Assembly (NCBI GenBank): GCA_934454845.1
Contig: CAKSGV010000024.1
Coordinates: 1 to 23,484, forward strand
DNA: 23,484 bases
Direction of reading: 5' to 3'
From: an uncultured Eubacteriales bacterium
GTDB lineage: Bacteria; Bacillota; Clostridia; Oscillospirales; Acutalibacteraceae
The translations under genes and the position numbers were made by a program. The notes under the pieces are model-generated. The model had not been told where the DNA came from and did no database searches. It saw only the letters and a list, made by a program, of their open reading frames with translations. Shown here in pieces: positions 15,439 through 23,484 of the stretch; the first letter of the stretch is position 1, and the number at the start of each line of letters is the position of its first letter.

Positions 15439-18102
15439 ATGAAAAAATCTTTTCTTGCATCGCTTTTGGCAGCTGCGCTTGTTATCGGTTTGGCATTTCC
15501 GTTAAGCACCGGTCTTAAAGCAAAAGCTGTTACAAACGATGAGGCGATCGCTCAAATTAAAGCGGCTTTTGATGAGGTTTATTATACCGAAACTGTTTTA
15601 ACTCCGTTTAGGCAAAAAATAAGTTCCGCCGCTGCTACTGCAATTCCTGAGGGCGAAACGGCCGATAAATCCTATTATGTTAAAACTGCAAGCGGATTGC
15701 CGGAAGTCGGAGGAGAGGCTTCTAAACTAGGTGACGCTTGGGCCTTGTTTAATCAGTTTGGTGACGGCGGTGAAGATTCTTATAACTCTTTAAACCGTAT
15801 GCTTTATCAATTTGAATCTGCAACCGGTGCTTATCCCGCGGCAAGTGCCTCAAAAATGAAGGATTATGAACTTTCATTATATGTAGTTTCCACTCCGGAA
15901 AACAAGGATATTACCCTTAGATTTAATTCTGTTATAAAAGGCGGTTCCGCCAATGTTTCAGAAGTTAAAAATATTTCTTCTGAAAATATCGGTAAATGGA
16001 TAACTATAAAGTCTTCCGATTTTAAAACTAATAATTGGCAGTCTGTTTTAAAAAAATTCGATTTTTCAGACTCTATAAACACTTTCCAGTTGCAAGTTAA
16101 TGTTACGGATCCCGTAAAAGAAAACGTTGATGGACCCGTGATTTATTCCGGCTCGGTTTTAGGTCATTTCGGATTAGAGGCACCTGCGGCTTTCTCTGAT
16201 GATAATGCCACACTTTCCGATATTGTTTGTGCAGCCTATTCTGTTATCGAAGAGAATAAAGGATTATCCAATATTTATAATCTTGATAAGCTTATTTCTG
16301 CGGTTGATAATGTTATCTCCAATGCTTCGGATGAGCAGTTAAAAGATTTTCTTGTTTCTGCATATAATAAAATCGAAGTTGTTGATACTTTAAAAACTTC
16401 AAGCTCAAAAGCATCTGTTGATGCATTTGAATTTGTTCCTTCAAGAGAAAAAGCAGTTGATGTAAACTATGATGCAAAATCTGCAAACAAAGCTGTTTAT
16501 TTTGAAAATAATTTGGCTAACGCGGCTAACTTGCCGGCAGGCCTTGATTATGCTTATTTGGGAGACGCTTATCTTAATTTCACAAGATCTTATGATTCCA
16601 ATTCTACTACCGGCAATGATAGATTGATGTTCGGCGATTATGATGATTTTGCTGCTTACGGCGAAAATACTCAGACTCTTTCCGATGTTACCAACGGATA
16701 TTCCGATTTAAAAGTGGCTCTTTATATTGAAGATGTTAAGCAGTCCGGAAAAGTTCAGTTCCAGATTGTTACCAGCAGATCCCAAACCGCTAATTTAAAA
16801 TATTTCGATATTGACGGTAATTCTAAAGGAAAATGGTATCTTCTTTCACTGGCAGATATTTATGACGGCGACCTCTCAGCTTTAAATGATATGATTAACG
16901 GAAACTTAGGTTTTATTCAAATCGTTTCAAAAGGTGCTGCTTATAAGGGTTATGTCGGATCATTTGTAATTACAAAAGCTGTTGATCAGCTTAATGTTTC
17001 AGATTATGAAAATCTTGATTTAATTGATACTATTATTTCATTTAATGCACTTTCAAATATTAAAGGCGGAAATAAAACTGCTTTTTCTAACATTCTTTCC
17101 ACTCTTAATTCAAAGTATTCTGCAGAAATTGCCAGAAGACAATATATAAAGCCAACCACTGATGAAATCAAATCGGCATATTCCGATATTAAGACTGATT
17201 TAGTTACGGCTTTATTCCCGAATAAAGCAAAGATTGCAGACGGTTCTGCCGGTTTTGTTGATAAATCCGATTATTTTGTCACGAACGAAAATTCGTTTAT
17301 TGCTAACTCTGATTTAGCGGTTTCTGAGAAACTTTTGGGAACAAACTTTGCTCATTTTAATCTTACAACAGAATATGATAATAATGATGTAAATTCTTCT
17401 GATCGCGTTCTTTACAATCAAAAAGACGGTAATTGGGCTAATTTCGATACAACAGATTATGACGGATTTTATATTAATATTTATATAAATAAAGTCATGC
17501 ACGAAGGTATCTTAACACCGCTAATTATAAGGAATGAAAAAGAAGATGTTAGCAATAGTGTTCTAAAACGCGGAAAAGACTTTTCTGTTACCGGTGATAT
17601 GGCAGGAAAATGGATAACTCTTTCCGATAAAGATCTTTTTAATGAAGGATTAGAAGGATTGTTTAGCTCAGGAAACTATTATTTTAGTTCTTTACAGTTT
17701 AATTTATGTAAAAAATTGGGAATAGACGCTTATTTCGGCTCGATAGTTTTCTATAAAAACGCTCAAACGCCCGATATGAGCAATATGACTTCTGATGAAA
17801 TATATGAAAAAGCAAAATCCGATCTTGATAATTTTGATAAAACAGGTGCTTATTTCATTTCTGATTCTTTCAGAAATTCGATTATGACACTCGGAAATCT
17901 GCTTGGCAAAACATCCGTTAAAGGTTGTGTTTCCGGACATTATGCTTCCGGTGTTACAGTCAGAGATGCTGTAAAACTTCAGCGTTATTTATCCGATAAC
18001 TCAATATATATCGACAGATATGCAGCCGATATCAATGACGACGGTATTATAAATCAAGAAGATCTTTCGGCTCTTTTCGATTTAATCTTACATTCATTTT
18101 AG
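15439..18102 (+). CDS. secreted three-module protein with dockerin-like C-terminus
   Basis: 887 residues. The signal peptide (KKSFLASLLAAALVIGLAF) is cleaved near AKA-VTN. Three related beta-rich modules follow, recognisable by LYxxx...GKW...GS patterns: A about 70-248, B about 325-515 and C about 595-773 (GKW at 185, 464 and 723), separated by helical linkers. The tail 827-887 looks like a type I dockerin: its second calcium loop is complete (DINDDGIINQED, 864-875), but the first lacks its acidic residues (S832, H834, A836 where D/N is expected; D843 kept). No catalytic motif is seen. GGAGG at 15424-15428 fixes the start. A carbohydrate-binding or adhesive surface protein held by a cohesin is the likeliest reading; the modules match no family I know. 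Confidence 0.75.
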   Translation: MKKSFLASLLAAALVIGLAFPLSTGLKAKAVTNDEAIAQIKAAFDEVYYTETVLTPFRQKISSAAATAIPEGETADKSYYVKTASGLPEVGGEASKLGDAWALFNQFGDGGEDSYNSLNRMLYQFESATGAYPAASASKMKDYELSLYVVSTPENKDITLRFNSVIKGGSANVSEVKNISSENIGKWITIKSSDFKTNNWQSVLKKFDFSDSINTFQLQVNVTDPVKENVDGPVIYSGSVLGHFGLEAPAAFSDDNATLSDIVCAAYSVIEENKGLSNIYNLDKLISAVDNVISNASDEQLKDFLVSAYNKIEVVDTLKTSSSKASVDAFEFVPSREKAVDVNYDAKSANKAVYFENNLANAANLPAGLDYAYLGDAYLNFTRSYDSNSTTGNDRLMFGDYDDFAAYGENTQTLSDVTNGYSDLKVALYIEDVKQSGKVQFQIVTSRSQTANLKYFDIDGNSKGKWYLLSLADIYDGDLSALNDMINGNLGFIQIVSKGAAYKGYVGSFVITKAVDQLNVSDYENLDLIDTIISFNALSNIKGGNKTAFSNILSTLNSKYSAEIARRQYIKPTTDEIKSAYSDIKTDLVTALFPNKAKIADGSAGFVDKSDYFVTNENSFIANSDLAVSEKLLGTNFAHFNLTTEYDNNDVNSSDRVLYNQKDGNWANFDTTDYDGFYINIYINKVMHEGILTPLIIRNEKEDVSNSVLKRGKDFSVTGDMAGKWITLSDKDLFNEGLEGLFSSGNYYFSSLQFNLCKKLGIDAYFGSIVFYKNAQTPDMSNMTSDEIYEKAKSDLDNFDKTGAYFISDSFRNSIMTLGNLLGKTSVKGCVSGHYASGVTVRDAVKLQRYLSDNSIYIDRYAADINDDGIINQEDLSALFDLILHSF
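17917..18099 (+). other. dockerin-like domain, first calcium loop degenerate
   Basis: Codes residues 827-887 of the 887-residue protein. Two F-hand-like halves are seen: VTVRDAVKLQRYL after a degenerate loop, and DINDDGIINQEDLSALFDLIL with all calcium ligands. Dockerins bind cohesins on scaffoldins or the cell wall. Confidence 0.65.
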
Positions 18103-18144
18103 TATGATTTGATTGAGAATTCGACCCTCTCTCTCATTATCATA

Positions 18145-18180
18145 AAAAAGTGCATAGTGCAAATGCACTATGCACTTTTT
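18145..18180 (+). terminator. 17-bp perfect hairpin between exported-protein genes
   Basis: Bases 18145-18161 (AAAAAGTGCATAGTGCA) pair perfectly with 18164-18180 across two unpaired bases. A-tract before and T-tract after make it a strong terminator, usable in both directions. It lies 42 bases after the dockerin gene and 25 before the hydrolase gene's start codon, with no clear promoter after it, so it may act as an attenuator that lowers expression of the genes downstream. Confidence 0.75.
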
Positions 18181-18205
18181 ATACCCGAAGCAAAGGAGAT
18201 TTGTT

Positions 18206-20479
18206 ATGAAAAAGGCAACTTATCAAAAATTAATAAGTGTCGTAACAGTTATTGCTATTGTTACAGCAACTTTATTAGGATCATTCTCCATAACAGCCGG
18301 CGCAGAAGAAAAGAAGAGGACTATCTCTGTTAATACTTCAAGTATCGTGCAGGAAGATTATTGGGGTAACGGAAATAATTTATGGTCATATTCCTACTAT
18401 GCCGGAATGAATGACGCATATAACCTTATCAATATCAATCGCACTCAAACTTATAAGCCCAAGCTAATGCGAATGATGTTTATGCCTCAGTGGCTCACTT
18501 ATACGGACAGAACTCCGGAAGAGCAACAATCAGCTTGGGAAGCGGGAGATTATAAATGGGATTCTGTGGATTTGGTAAACTTTTTTAATAAAGTTAAAAT
18601 GTATAAAGAATCCGGAACGGTTGTACAGCTTAATATGGGAGGTAGATGCAGCCGCGATACTAAAATGAGTGAATGGTATCCGGTAAAAGATTCTTTTATT
18701 GGATCAAGAGATGGTTTTACTGCTGCAAAAACCCGCGGCGCACCGGCAAATCTTGAGGCTTTTGCCAATGCAACTGTGGCATTATTTGAAAAAGCAAGTT
18801 CTTTGGATTTAACAAATATGTGCAGGCTTTCTTTCTATAATGAGGTAAACGGATATACATACGAAGCATTTTTCGATAAGCGTGTTTATTGGTGTGAAAT
18901 GATAAAGCTTGTTGATCAAAAATTAAGAGCAGCAGGATTCAGAGATAAAGGCTCCGATAATTATGTATATATTGACGGCACCGAAATGTCAGGATCTTTT
19001 TCTGATCAATCAATTCAGAATTTTATCTATTATATTTATGAAAATTTAAGAGATGATAACGGCAATCCGATTTTCGATTCTCTAAGTAATCATCAATATT
19101 TAACATATAGTAATATGGATTATTATGAGAAAGATTCTTATGATTTTATTGAAGCTTTTTCCGATACTCCGATTTTCAACACTGAGGGTTCCGGCGTTCG
19201 TCAAGATTCAACTTCAACAAACGGTGAATATGATCTTTCTTATGGTTTAAATGATACATCAGCTATTCTTATAATGGCAAACGCCGGTTTTGCAGGCAAT
19301 GCTATGTGGTTCGAAAGTGCCGAATATTTAGGAGATCCTTTTTATACTGAGCAATCGGGCAGAAAACTGTTGAATTGGGAATTTCCCACAAGAGGCACAT
19401 TCGATGTTGGAGAAAACAACGCACAATACGGTCTCTTTTACAGATACATAGAAGCTCATTCAAAGGTTTATAAAACATTTTCTTCAAATGAAGATATTTA
19501 TGCCGCAACTTTTGCAAATAAAAATGATGAATATTCTGTTTTTGCAGAGCTTGATAACGGTAAATCCGGAGTAACAAGAGAAATAACGGTTGAATTCACA
19601 GGCAATAATGTCCCGGAAAACGGTACCGTTTTTGAAAGGCACACCTACATATTCCCCGAAGTTAAAGAAGGGCAGACTCTGCCTGACAGCGAAGATCCAT
19701 CTTTTTACAGGGACAGTTTCGGTAACACGGTAGGAGGGGGAAATGCTATAATCCCCGTGACAGATAAAAAGGTAACTGTATCCAACGGTAAAATAGTTGA
19801 CGATGATATAGGTGATAAGCATTGCCTGGTGCTTTATACTATGCTTGACGAGCAGACTCAGATTGAAATCAACACAAACTCTCAAAAAGTAGATTATAAA
19901 GCAAATAAGTCCGTTAAAACAGGAACATTCGAAGGAATTGAATTCCCCACAGCTCCCGAAGGAAGCACAGAACTTTCCGTGAGAAAAATATACGGTGAGG
20001 ATTGTGATTTAAGCGATGTGAAGTGGGAAATTATCGGAAAAAATCCTGCAGAACTCAATTATTATAATTCCGAATATAATGAGGCGACCGGCCTCGGCGG
20101 AGGTTACGGGATGGTAACCGACAACTGCGGATCATTAAATAAAACTTCCGGAGAAAAGATATTTTATTCCGCAACCGGCACTCAAATCGGAGATACTGTG
20201 GCTATTAAAGCCTATCTTGAAAGCGATCCCGATTATTACAGGGTTATAATCATTCCTATAGGTTACAGCATTAATTTTGAATGCAATAACGGTGAGGCTC
20301 AATTTTCAAAAGCTTATGCAATAGGAGAATATGAAGTATATCTTCCGGAGCCCGAAAAAGCCGGCTGTGTTTTTGAAGGTTGGTATGATAATCCGTCATT
20401 ATCGGGAACAAAATATACTAAATCCGATAAAGATAAACTCAGCGGCGGAATAACACTTTATGCCAAGTGGTCCGCATAA
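18206..20479 (+). CDS. secreted glycoside-hydrolase-like TIM-barrel protein
   Basis: 757 residues, from ATG 18206 (AAAGGAG at 18192-18198; an in-frame ATG at 18170 lies in the hairpin and is rejected). The signal peptide ends near AGA-EEK. Residues about 45-425 read as a clan A-like (beta/alpha)8 barrel: LSFYNEVNGY places Asn-Glu at N212/E213, the usual acid/base, and PIFNTEGSG places E327 at the usual nucleophile, 114 residues on. Strand VQLNMGG (140-146) and SNHQYL (294-299) fit other barrel strands. Then come beta-sandwich regions (430-680) and an InlB-type repeat (688-757) with GCVFEGWYDNP and ITLYAKW. The GH family (5, 30, 39 or 51-like) cannot be fixed from sequence reading. It lies between two proteins that carry the repeated module, which it lacks. 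Confidence 0.8.
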   Translation: MKKATYQKLISVVTVIAIVTATLLGSFSITAGAEEKKRTISVNTSSIVQEDYWGNGNNLWSYSYYAGMNDAYNLININRTQTYKPKLMRMMFMPQWLTYTDRTPEEQQSAWEAGDYKWDSVDLVNFFNKVKMYKESGTVVQLNMGGRCSRDTKMSEWYPVKDSFIGSRDGFTAAKTRGAPANLEAFANATVALFEKASSLDLTNMCRLSFYNEVNGYTYEAFFDKRVYWCEMIKLVDQKLRAAGFRDKGSDNYVYIDGTEMSGSFSDQSIQNFIYYIYENLRDDNGNPIFDSLSNHQYLTYSNMDYYEKDSYDFIEAFSDTPIFNTEGSGVRQDSTSTNGEYDLSYGLNDTSAILIMANAGFAGNAMWFESAEYLGDPFYTEQSGRKLLNWEFPTRGTFDVGENNAQYGLFYRYIEAHSKVYKTFSSNEDIYAATFANKNDEYSVFAELDNGKSGVTREITVEFTGNNVPENGTVFERHTYIFPEVKEGQTLPDSEDPSFYRDSFGNTVGGGNAIIPVTDKKVTVSNGKIVDDDIGDKHCLVLYTMLDEQTQIEINTNSQKVDYKANKSVKTGTFEGIEFPTAPEGSTELSVRKIYGEDCDLSDVKWEIIGKNPAELNYYNSEYNEATGLGGGYGMVTDNCGSLNKTSGEKIFYSATGTQIGDTVAIKAYLESDPDYYRVIIIPIGYSINFECNNGEAQFSKAYAIGEYEVYLPEPEKAGCVFEGWYDNPSLSGTKYTKSDKDKLSGGITLYAKWSA
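20267..20476 (+). other. InlB B-repeat (Flg_new) domain
   Basis: Codes residues 688-757 of the hydrolase-like protein. YSINFECNNGE, then GCVFEGWYDNPSLSGTKY and a final LYAKWSA match the beta-grasp repeat common on surface proteins of Listeria and gut Clostridia, often involved in wall or host attachment. Confidence 0.75.
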
Positions 20480-20497
20480 GAAAGGGGATATTAATAT

Positions 20498-23484
20498 ATG
20501 AAAATTATTAAATTAAAAAAATTCATAAGCAAAAATATTGCTTATATCCTTTCTTTTGCACTTATTGCAGGAGTTTTAGTTCCGGTTCTATCGCTCAATA
20601 AAACTTCTGCCGCGTCAGAAGCAGAAAAAAACTCATTTATTTCGGAAATTAAATCGGCGTGGGGCAAAATGTCCGTCGGTGATACCGCTTTAAGGCCCAC
20701 TGCCGAAAAGGTAAACAATAAACCTGCCACTGTATTTACCGAAAATGAAATGAAAAAATCCGAAAAGGATAATATCCCTTATGATGGTAAAATCACTGCT
20801 TTAGGCGATACTTTTAGCTATTTTTCAGGCTCTTATAACGGAAATTATTCTTTTTCCGGATCATCGACAAGCTCAACTGAGAGATTTTTATACTATAATA
20901 AGAAAACCGATTATGTTGATTTCGATTTTTCTGATTACACAGGATTTCAACTAAGTCTTTATATAGAAGATATTTCATCCGAAGGTGAAATAGTGCCTTT
21001 ATTTGTTTTCAGATCAGGCTTTGTGTCAGGCAAAAAGATTTCCGTAACCGCAGATATGAAAGGTAAATGGATTACTTTAAAGGACACGGATCTTTATTCC
21101 GGCGGTATAACAAAACTTGCCGAAAAAATGGGTTCAACAAGTCTTGTAAATTTACAACTTAATCTTTGTAAAGGGCTTAAAATAAAAGCTTTAAGCGGTT
21201 CTCTTGTTATGACAAAGCCTCTTTCTCTCCCCACAGACAGCTCATCTTATAATTTGAGTGATTGGATTTCGGCAGTGCTTAATCTTGATTTAACGGATTA
21301 TTTGAATTACGAAGATTTATTAGCTTTGCTCACCAAAGCATCAACCGAATATAAAGATGATTATGCTTTTGCAAAACTAAAAAAAGCGTGGATAAGTTTA
21401 AAGTACAAGTCAGGCGATACAATATTCGTTCCTACAATGGAAAAGGCTGCAGGAACTAATTTTGAATCATCGAAAACCAATTCTTCGGCTTATTTTATAA
21501 ATAATGATGAAAATTATGGTTTATTGCCTTCAGGAATTCAAAATTCCGATATCGGAGAAGCGTATCTTAAAACCGAAAGATCTTATAATGCAAATTCTTA
21601 TAATAACGATAAAATTGTTTACGGAACATATTTAAATTACGGAGGTTACGGCTCCAGCACAATTAAAGTTGACAGCTTCATCGATTTATCGGTTTCTCTT
21701 TATATTGAAGATGTAAAAAGAGAAGGAAAAGTTTCCTTTGAATTCATAACAAACAATTCATCCACTGTTTTTGGAAAAAAATTTAATATCACATCGGATT
21801 GTAAAGGAAAATGGTTAACTTTCAAGCTTTCCGATATGTTTGACGGCTCAGTTTCCGATCTTGCAAATGCTCTTAAGGCAGAGGATATATCAAACGGTAA
21901 GGCGGAAAATAATTCCGGATTTTTCGGAGTTATGCAAATTTTATCAAAAGGTGCGATTTATAAAGGATATTCGGGATCCCTTCTCGGAATAAAAAACAAC
22001 GAACTCCCCGAAAATGCGGATAAAATGACAATTTCCGATTTATTATTGTCCGCTCAAAATCTCGATCTTTCACTTTATGATAACACAGCTCAGTTTACAG
22101 ATGTATTAAATGAACTTTTACCGCTTTTTGAAGAAGAACTTGTCCTCTCAAAACTTAAAAATGCATGGGAAAATATGGGTACGGAAGCAACGGTTTTTGT
22201 CCCCTCAAGAGAAAAGGCGGCAAGCGTTAATCATGACGCGCAAAAGGATAATAAAGGCGCATATTTTGTTTCTTCTACTGAAAATGTCGCTTCATTGCCG
22301 GGAGAAATTACAGCTGAAAATCTAGGCTCAAATTATCTTCGATTTACCAGATCATTTGATCTTAACTCAAATTCTTCAGACAGACTTATGCTCGGAACCG
22401 AAACATCTTTTGACAGCTACGGTTCGAGTACAGTAAAACTTTCCGAATTTTCGAATTTCAGTCTTGTGCTTTACATTGAAGACATTAAGAAAACCGGTAA
22501 TGTTTCATTTGAATTTATAGATACCAGTTCAAGTACCTATGCCAATAAAACATATAATATTACCGATAAGGATAAAGGTAAATGGATAATCTTTACCGAT
22601 AAAGATATGTATAAAGGCGGATTATCCGCACTTAAAAGCGATTTTGCATCGCGAGGAAATAAAAATTTTGCATTTATGCAGCTCAATTTCAGCAGGGGAG
22701 CAATTGTGAAAGGATTTCTTGGATCACTTAAGGGCGTTAAAAATGCCGTACTTCCAAATAATACCGAAAATTGGAATCTTGCTGATTGGATTTATGCCGC
22801 AAATATTCTCGACCTTTCTCAATACACTATAAATGTCAATGAATTCAAAGCAGCATTACAGGATGCAATTGCTTTAAGAGACAGAAAAGAAATTTCAAGA
22901 TCTTCAGAAGTTACAGCTTATCACAATGCGGCGGACTTTGATTTAAACAAGCTCAATTCAAATATTCTTACGAATATCAGCCCTGAAGTAACTTATTATA
23001 GCGGTACTTCCGCAAAAATCGTTTTAAGCGGAGAAACCGTCAACCGATTAACAGACGGAAATATCTCCGATGATGCCGAAATTCCAAATACTCCATATGA
23101 AACCGAAGATTGTTACACGGATATAGTGTTTAATCTCGGAGGAAAAGGAAATATTTCGAATATTTATATAGCAAACAGCTTAAATGAGTCTTTAAGAAAC
23201 GCAAAATATTATATTTACGGTTCCTCTTCTCTTGCTGATTTATTTGATACAAATAATCTTATTGCTGTTTATGATAATTCCGGAAAAGATGCCGTTACAG
23301 AATTTGATTTTTCAAAATTCGGCAATGTGAACGCCAATTATCTCGCATTAAGAGTTACAAAGCCCTATTCCGATAAAGCATTATTTGACGGAAAAGTCAG
23401 ATTCACTGAGATTGCGGCAATAGGAACAGTTAAGAATTACACGGTGGAAAAAGGCGACTTTTCAAACGAAAAGATTGCGTCTAT
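20498..23484 (+). CDS. large exported three-module protein, cut by the window end
   Basis: Open from ATG 20498 (AAAGGGG 11 bases upstream) to the last base, giving at least 995 residues. The signal peptide has KK, hydrophobic 14-32 and cleavage near TSA-ASE. Three copies of the module seen in the 887-residue protein lie at about 52-240, 296-498 and 555-748 (GKW at 189, 437 and 694), joined by linkers of the form LSDW...LDLTDY. Shared stretches include SLYIEDVK with GKVSF, and FVPSREKA, which is identical in both proteins. Residues about 840-978 resemble an F5/8 type C (discoidin) sugar-binding domain (LTDG, TDIVFNL, YYIYGSSS, NYLALRV, RFTEIAAIG). No catalytic motif is seen. Further C-terminal parts, possibly a dockerin or wall anchor, are outside the window. 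Hydrolase and this gene are 18 bases apart. Confidence 0.8.
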   Translation, partial: MKIIKLKKFISKNIAYILSFALIAGVLVPVLSLNKTSAASEAEKNSFISEIKSAWGKMSVGDTALRPTAEKVNNKPATVFTENEMKKSEKDNIPYDGKITALGDTFSYFSGSYNGNYSFSGSSTSSTERFLYYNKKTDYVDFDFSDYTGFQLSLYIEDISSEGEIVPLFVFRSGFVSGKKISVTADMKGKWITLKDTDLYSGGITKLAEKMGSTSLVNLQLNLCKGLKIKALSGSLVMTKPLSLPTDSSSYNLSDWISAVLNLDLTDYLNYEDLLALLTKASTEYKDDYAFAKLKKAWISLKYKSGDTIFVPTMEKAAGTNFESSKTNSSAYFINNDENYGLLPSGIQNSDIGEAYLKTERSYNANSYNNDKIVYGTYLNYGGYGSSTIKVDSFIDLSVSLYIEDVKREGKVSFEFITNNSSTVFGKKFNITSDCKGKWLTFKLSDMFDGSVSDLANALKAEDISNGKAENNSGFFGVMQILSKGAIYKGYSGSLLGIKNNELPENADKMTISDLLLSAQNLDLSLYDNTAQFTDVLNELLPLFEEELVLSKLKNAWENMGTEATVFVPSREKAASVNHDAQKDNKGAYFVSSTENVASLPGEITAENLGSNYLRFTRSFDLNSNSSDRLMLGTETSFDSYGSSTVKLSEFSNFSLVLYIEDIKKTGNVSFEFIDTSSSTYANKTYNITDKDKGKWIIFTDKDMYKGGLSALKSDFASRGNKNFAFMQLNFSRGAIVKGFLGSLKGVKNAVLPNNTENWNLADWIYAANILDLSQYTINVNEFKAALQDAIALRDRKEISRSSEVTAYHNAADFDLNKLNSNILTNISPEVTYYSGTSAKIVLSGETVNRLTDGNISDDAEIPNTPYETEDCYTDIVFNLGGKGNISNIYIANSLNESLRNAKYYIYGSSSLADLFDTNNLIAVYDNSGKDAVTEFDFSKFGNVNANYLALRVTKPYSDKALFDGKVRFTEIAAIGTVKNYTVEKGDFSNEKIAS

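Noticed and set aside
18170..18205. Extended N-terminus of the hydrolase-like protein from ATG 18170
   Set aside because: That ATG lies in the right arm of a perfect hairpin and has no ribosome site; the ATG at 18206 has AAAGGAG and starts a proper signal peptide.
22110..22325. Open frame inside the last large gene
   Set aside because: It overlaps in another frame a continuous exported protein with clear repeated modules; it is a shadow.
1..23484. CRISPR array, rRNA genes, phage or replication-origin signals
   Set aside because: No regularly spaced direct repeats with unique spacers, no rRNA-like sequence, and no phage structural or initiator genes were seen.

Overview
The window looks like a chromosomal piece of a low-GC Gram-positive anaerobe of the class Clostridia, probably a gut or rumen Oscillospirales/Ruminococcaceae-type bacterium. 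This is inferred from the AT-rich codon use, strong GGAGG-type ribosome sites, sigma-A-like promoters, a GTP-type PEP carboxykinase, a dockerin-like C-terminus and a lipoprotein signal. UGA is used as a normal stop (for example in the PqqD-like gene and the 680-residue secreted protein), so the standard bacterial code applies.

Layout. (1) 1-515: gene-free DNA bounded by a perfect 19-bp inverted repeat (2-20 and 496-514) and holding strong hairpins; it resembles a small non-autonomous mobile element or the remains of an insertion sequence. (2) 536-2948, minus strand: an operon of a PqqD-like protein, an ABC exporter and inorganic pyrophosphatase, read from a clear promoter at 2993-3021. (3) 3042-4912, plus strand: a two-helix membrane protein, NAD(P)H-hydrate dehydratase and a lipoprotein, ended by a hairpin shared with a convergent DivIVA-like coiled-coil gene (4938-5486). 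(4) 5668-7452: PEP carboxykinase with its own promoter and terminator, then a MocR-type regulator that lacks its last ~100 residues.

(5) 8692-13853: an efflux-type locus. A TetR regulator diverges from a small gene, an MMPL/RND transporter and a large secreted helical protein. The TetR gene is broken twice (ATA where the start should be, TGA where a Trp codon should be) and the small gene is cut by an in-frame TAA, while transporter and secreted protein are intact. The simplest reading is a repressor that has decayed, leaving the pump unrepressed. (6) 13946-14290: a terminator, two further long related hairpins and a tRNA-Leu(UAA) on the minus strand.

(7) 14474-23484: an AraC regulator followed by three large exported proteins: an 887-residue protein with a dockerin-like tail, a glycoside-hydrolase-like TIM-barrel protein with an InlB-type repeat at its end, and a protein of at least 995 residues that runs off the window. 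The first and third share a ~200-residue module, three copies in each, separated by helical linkers; I do not recognise this module from any named family. This extracellular polysaccharide-type locus is the most novel part of the window.
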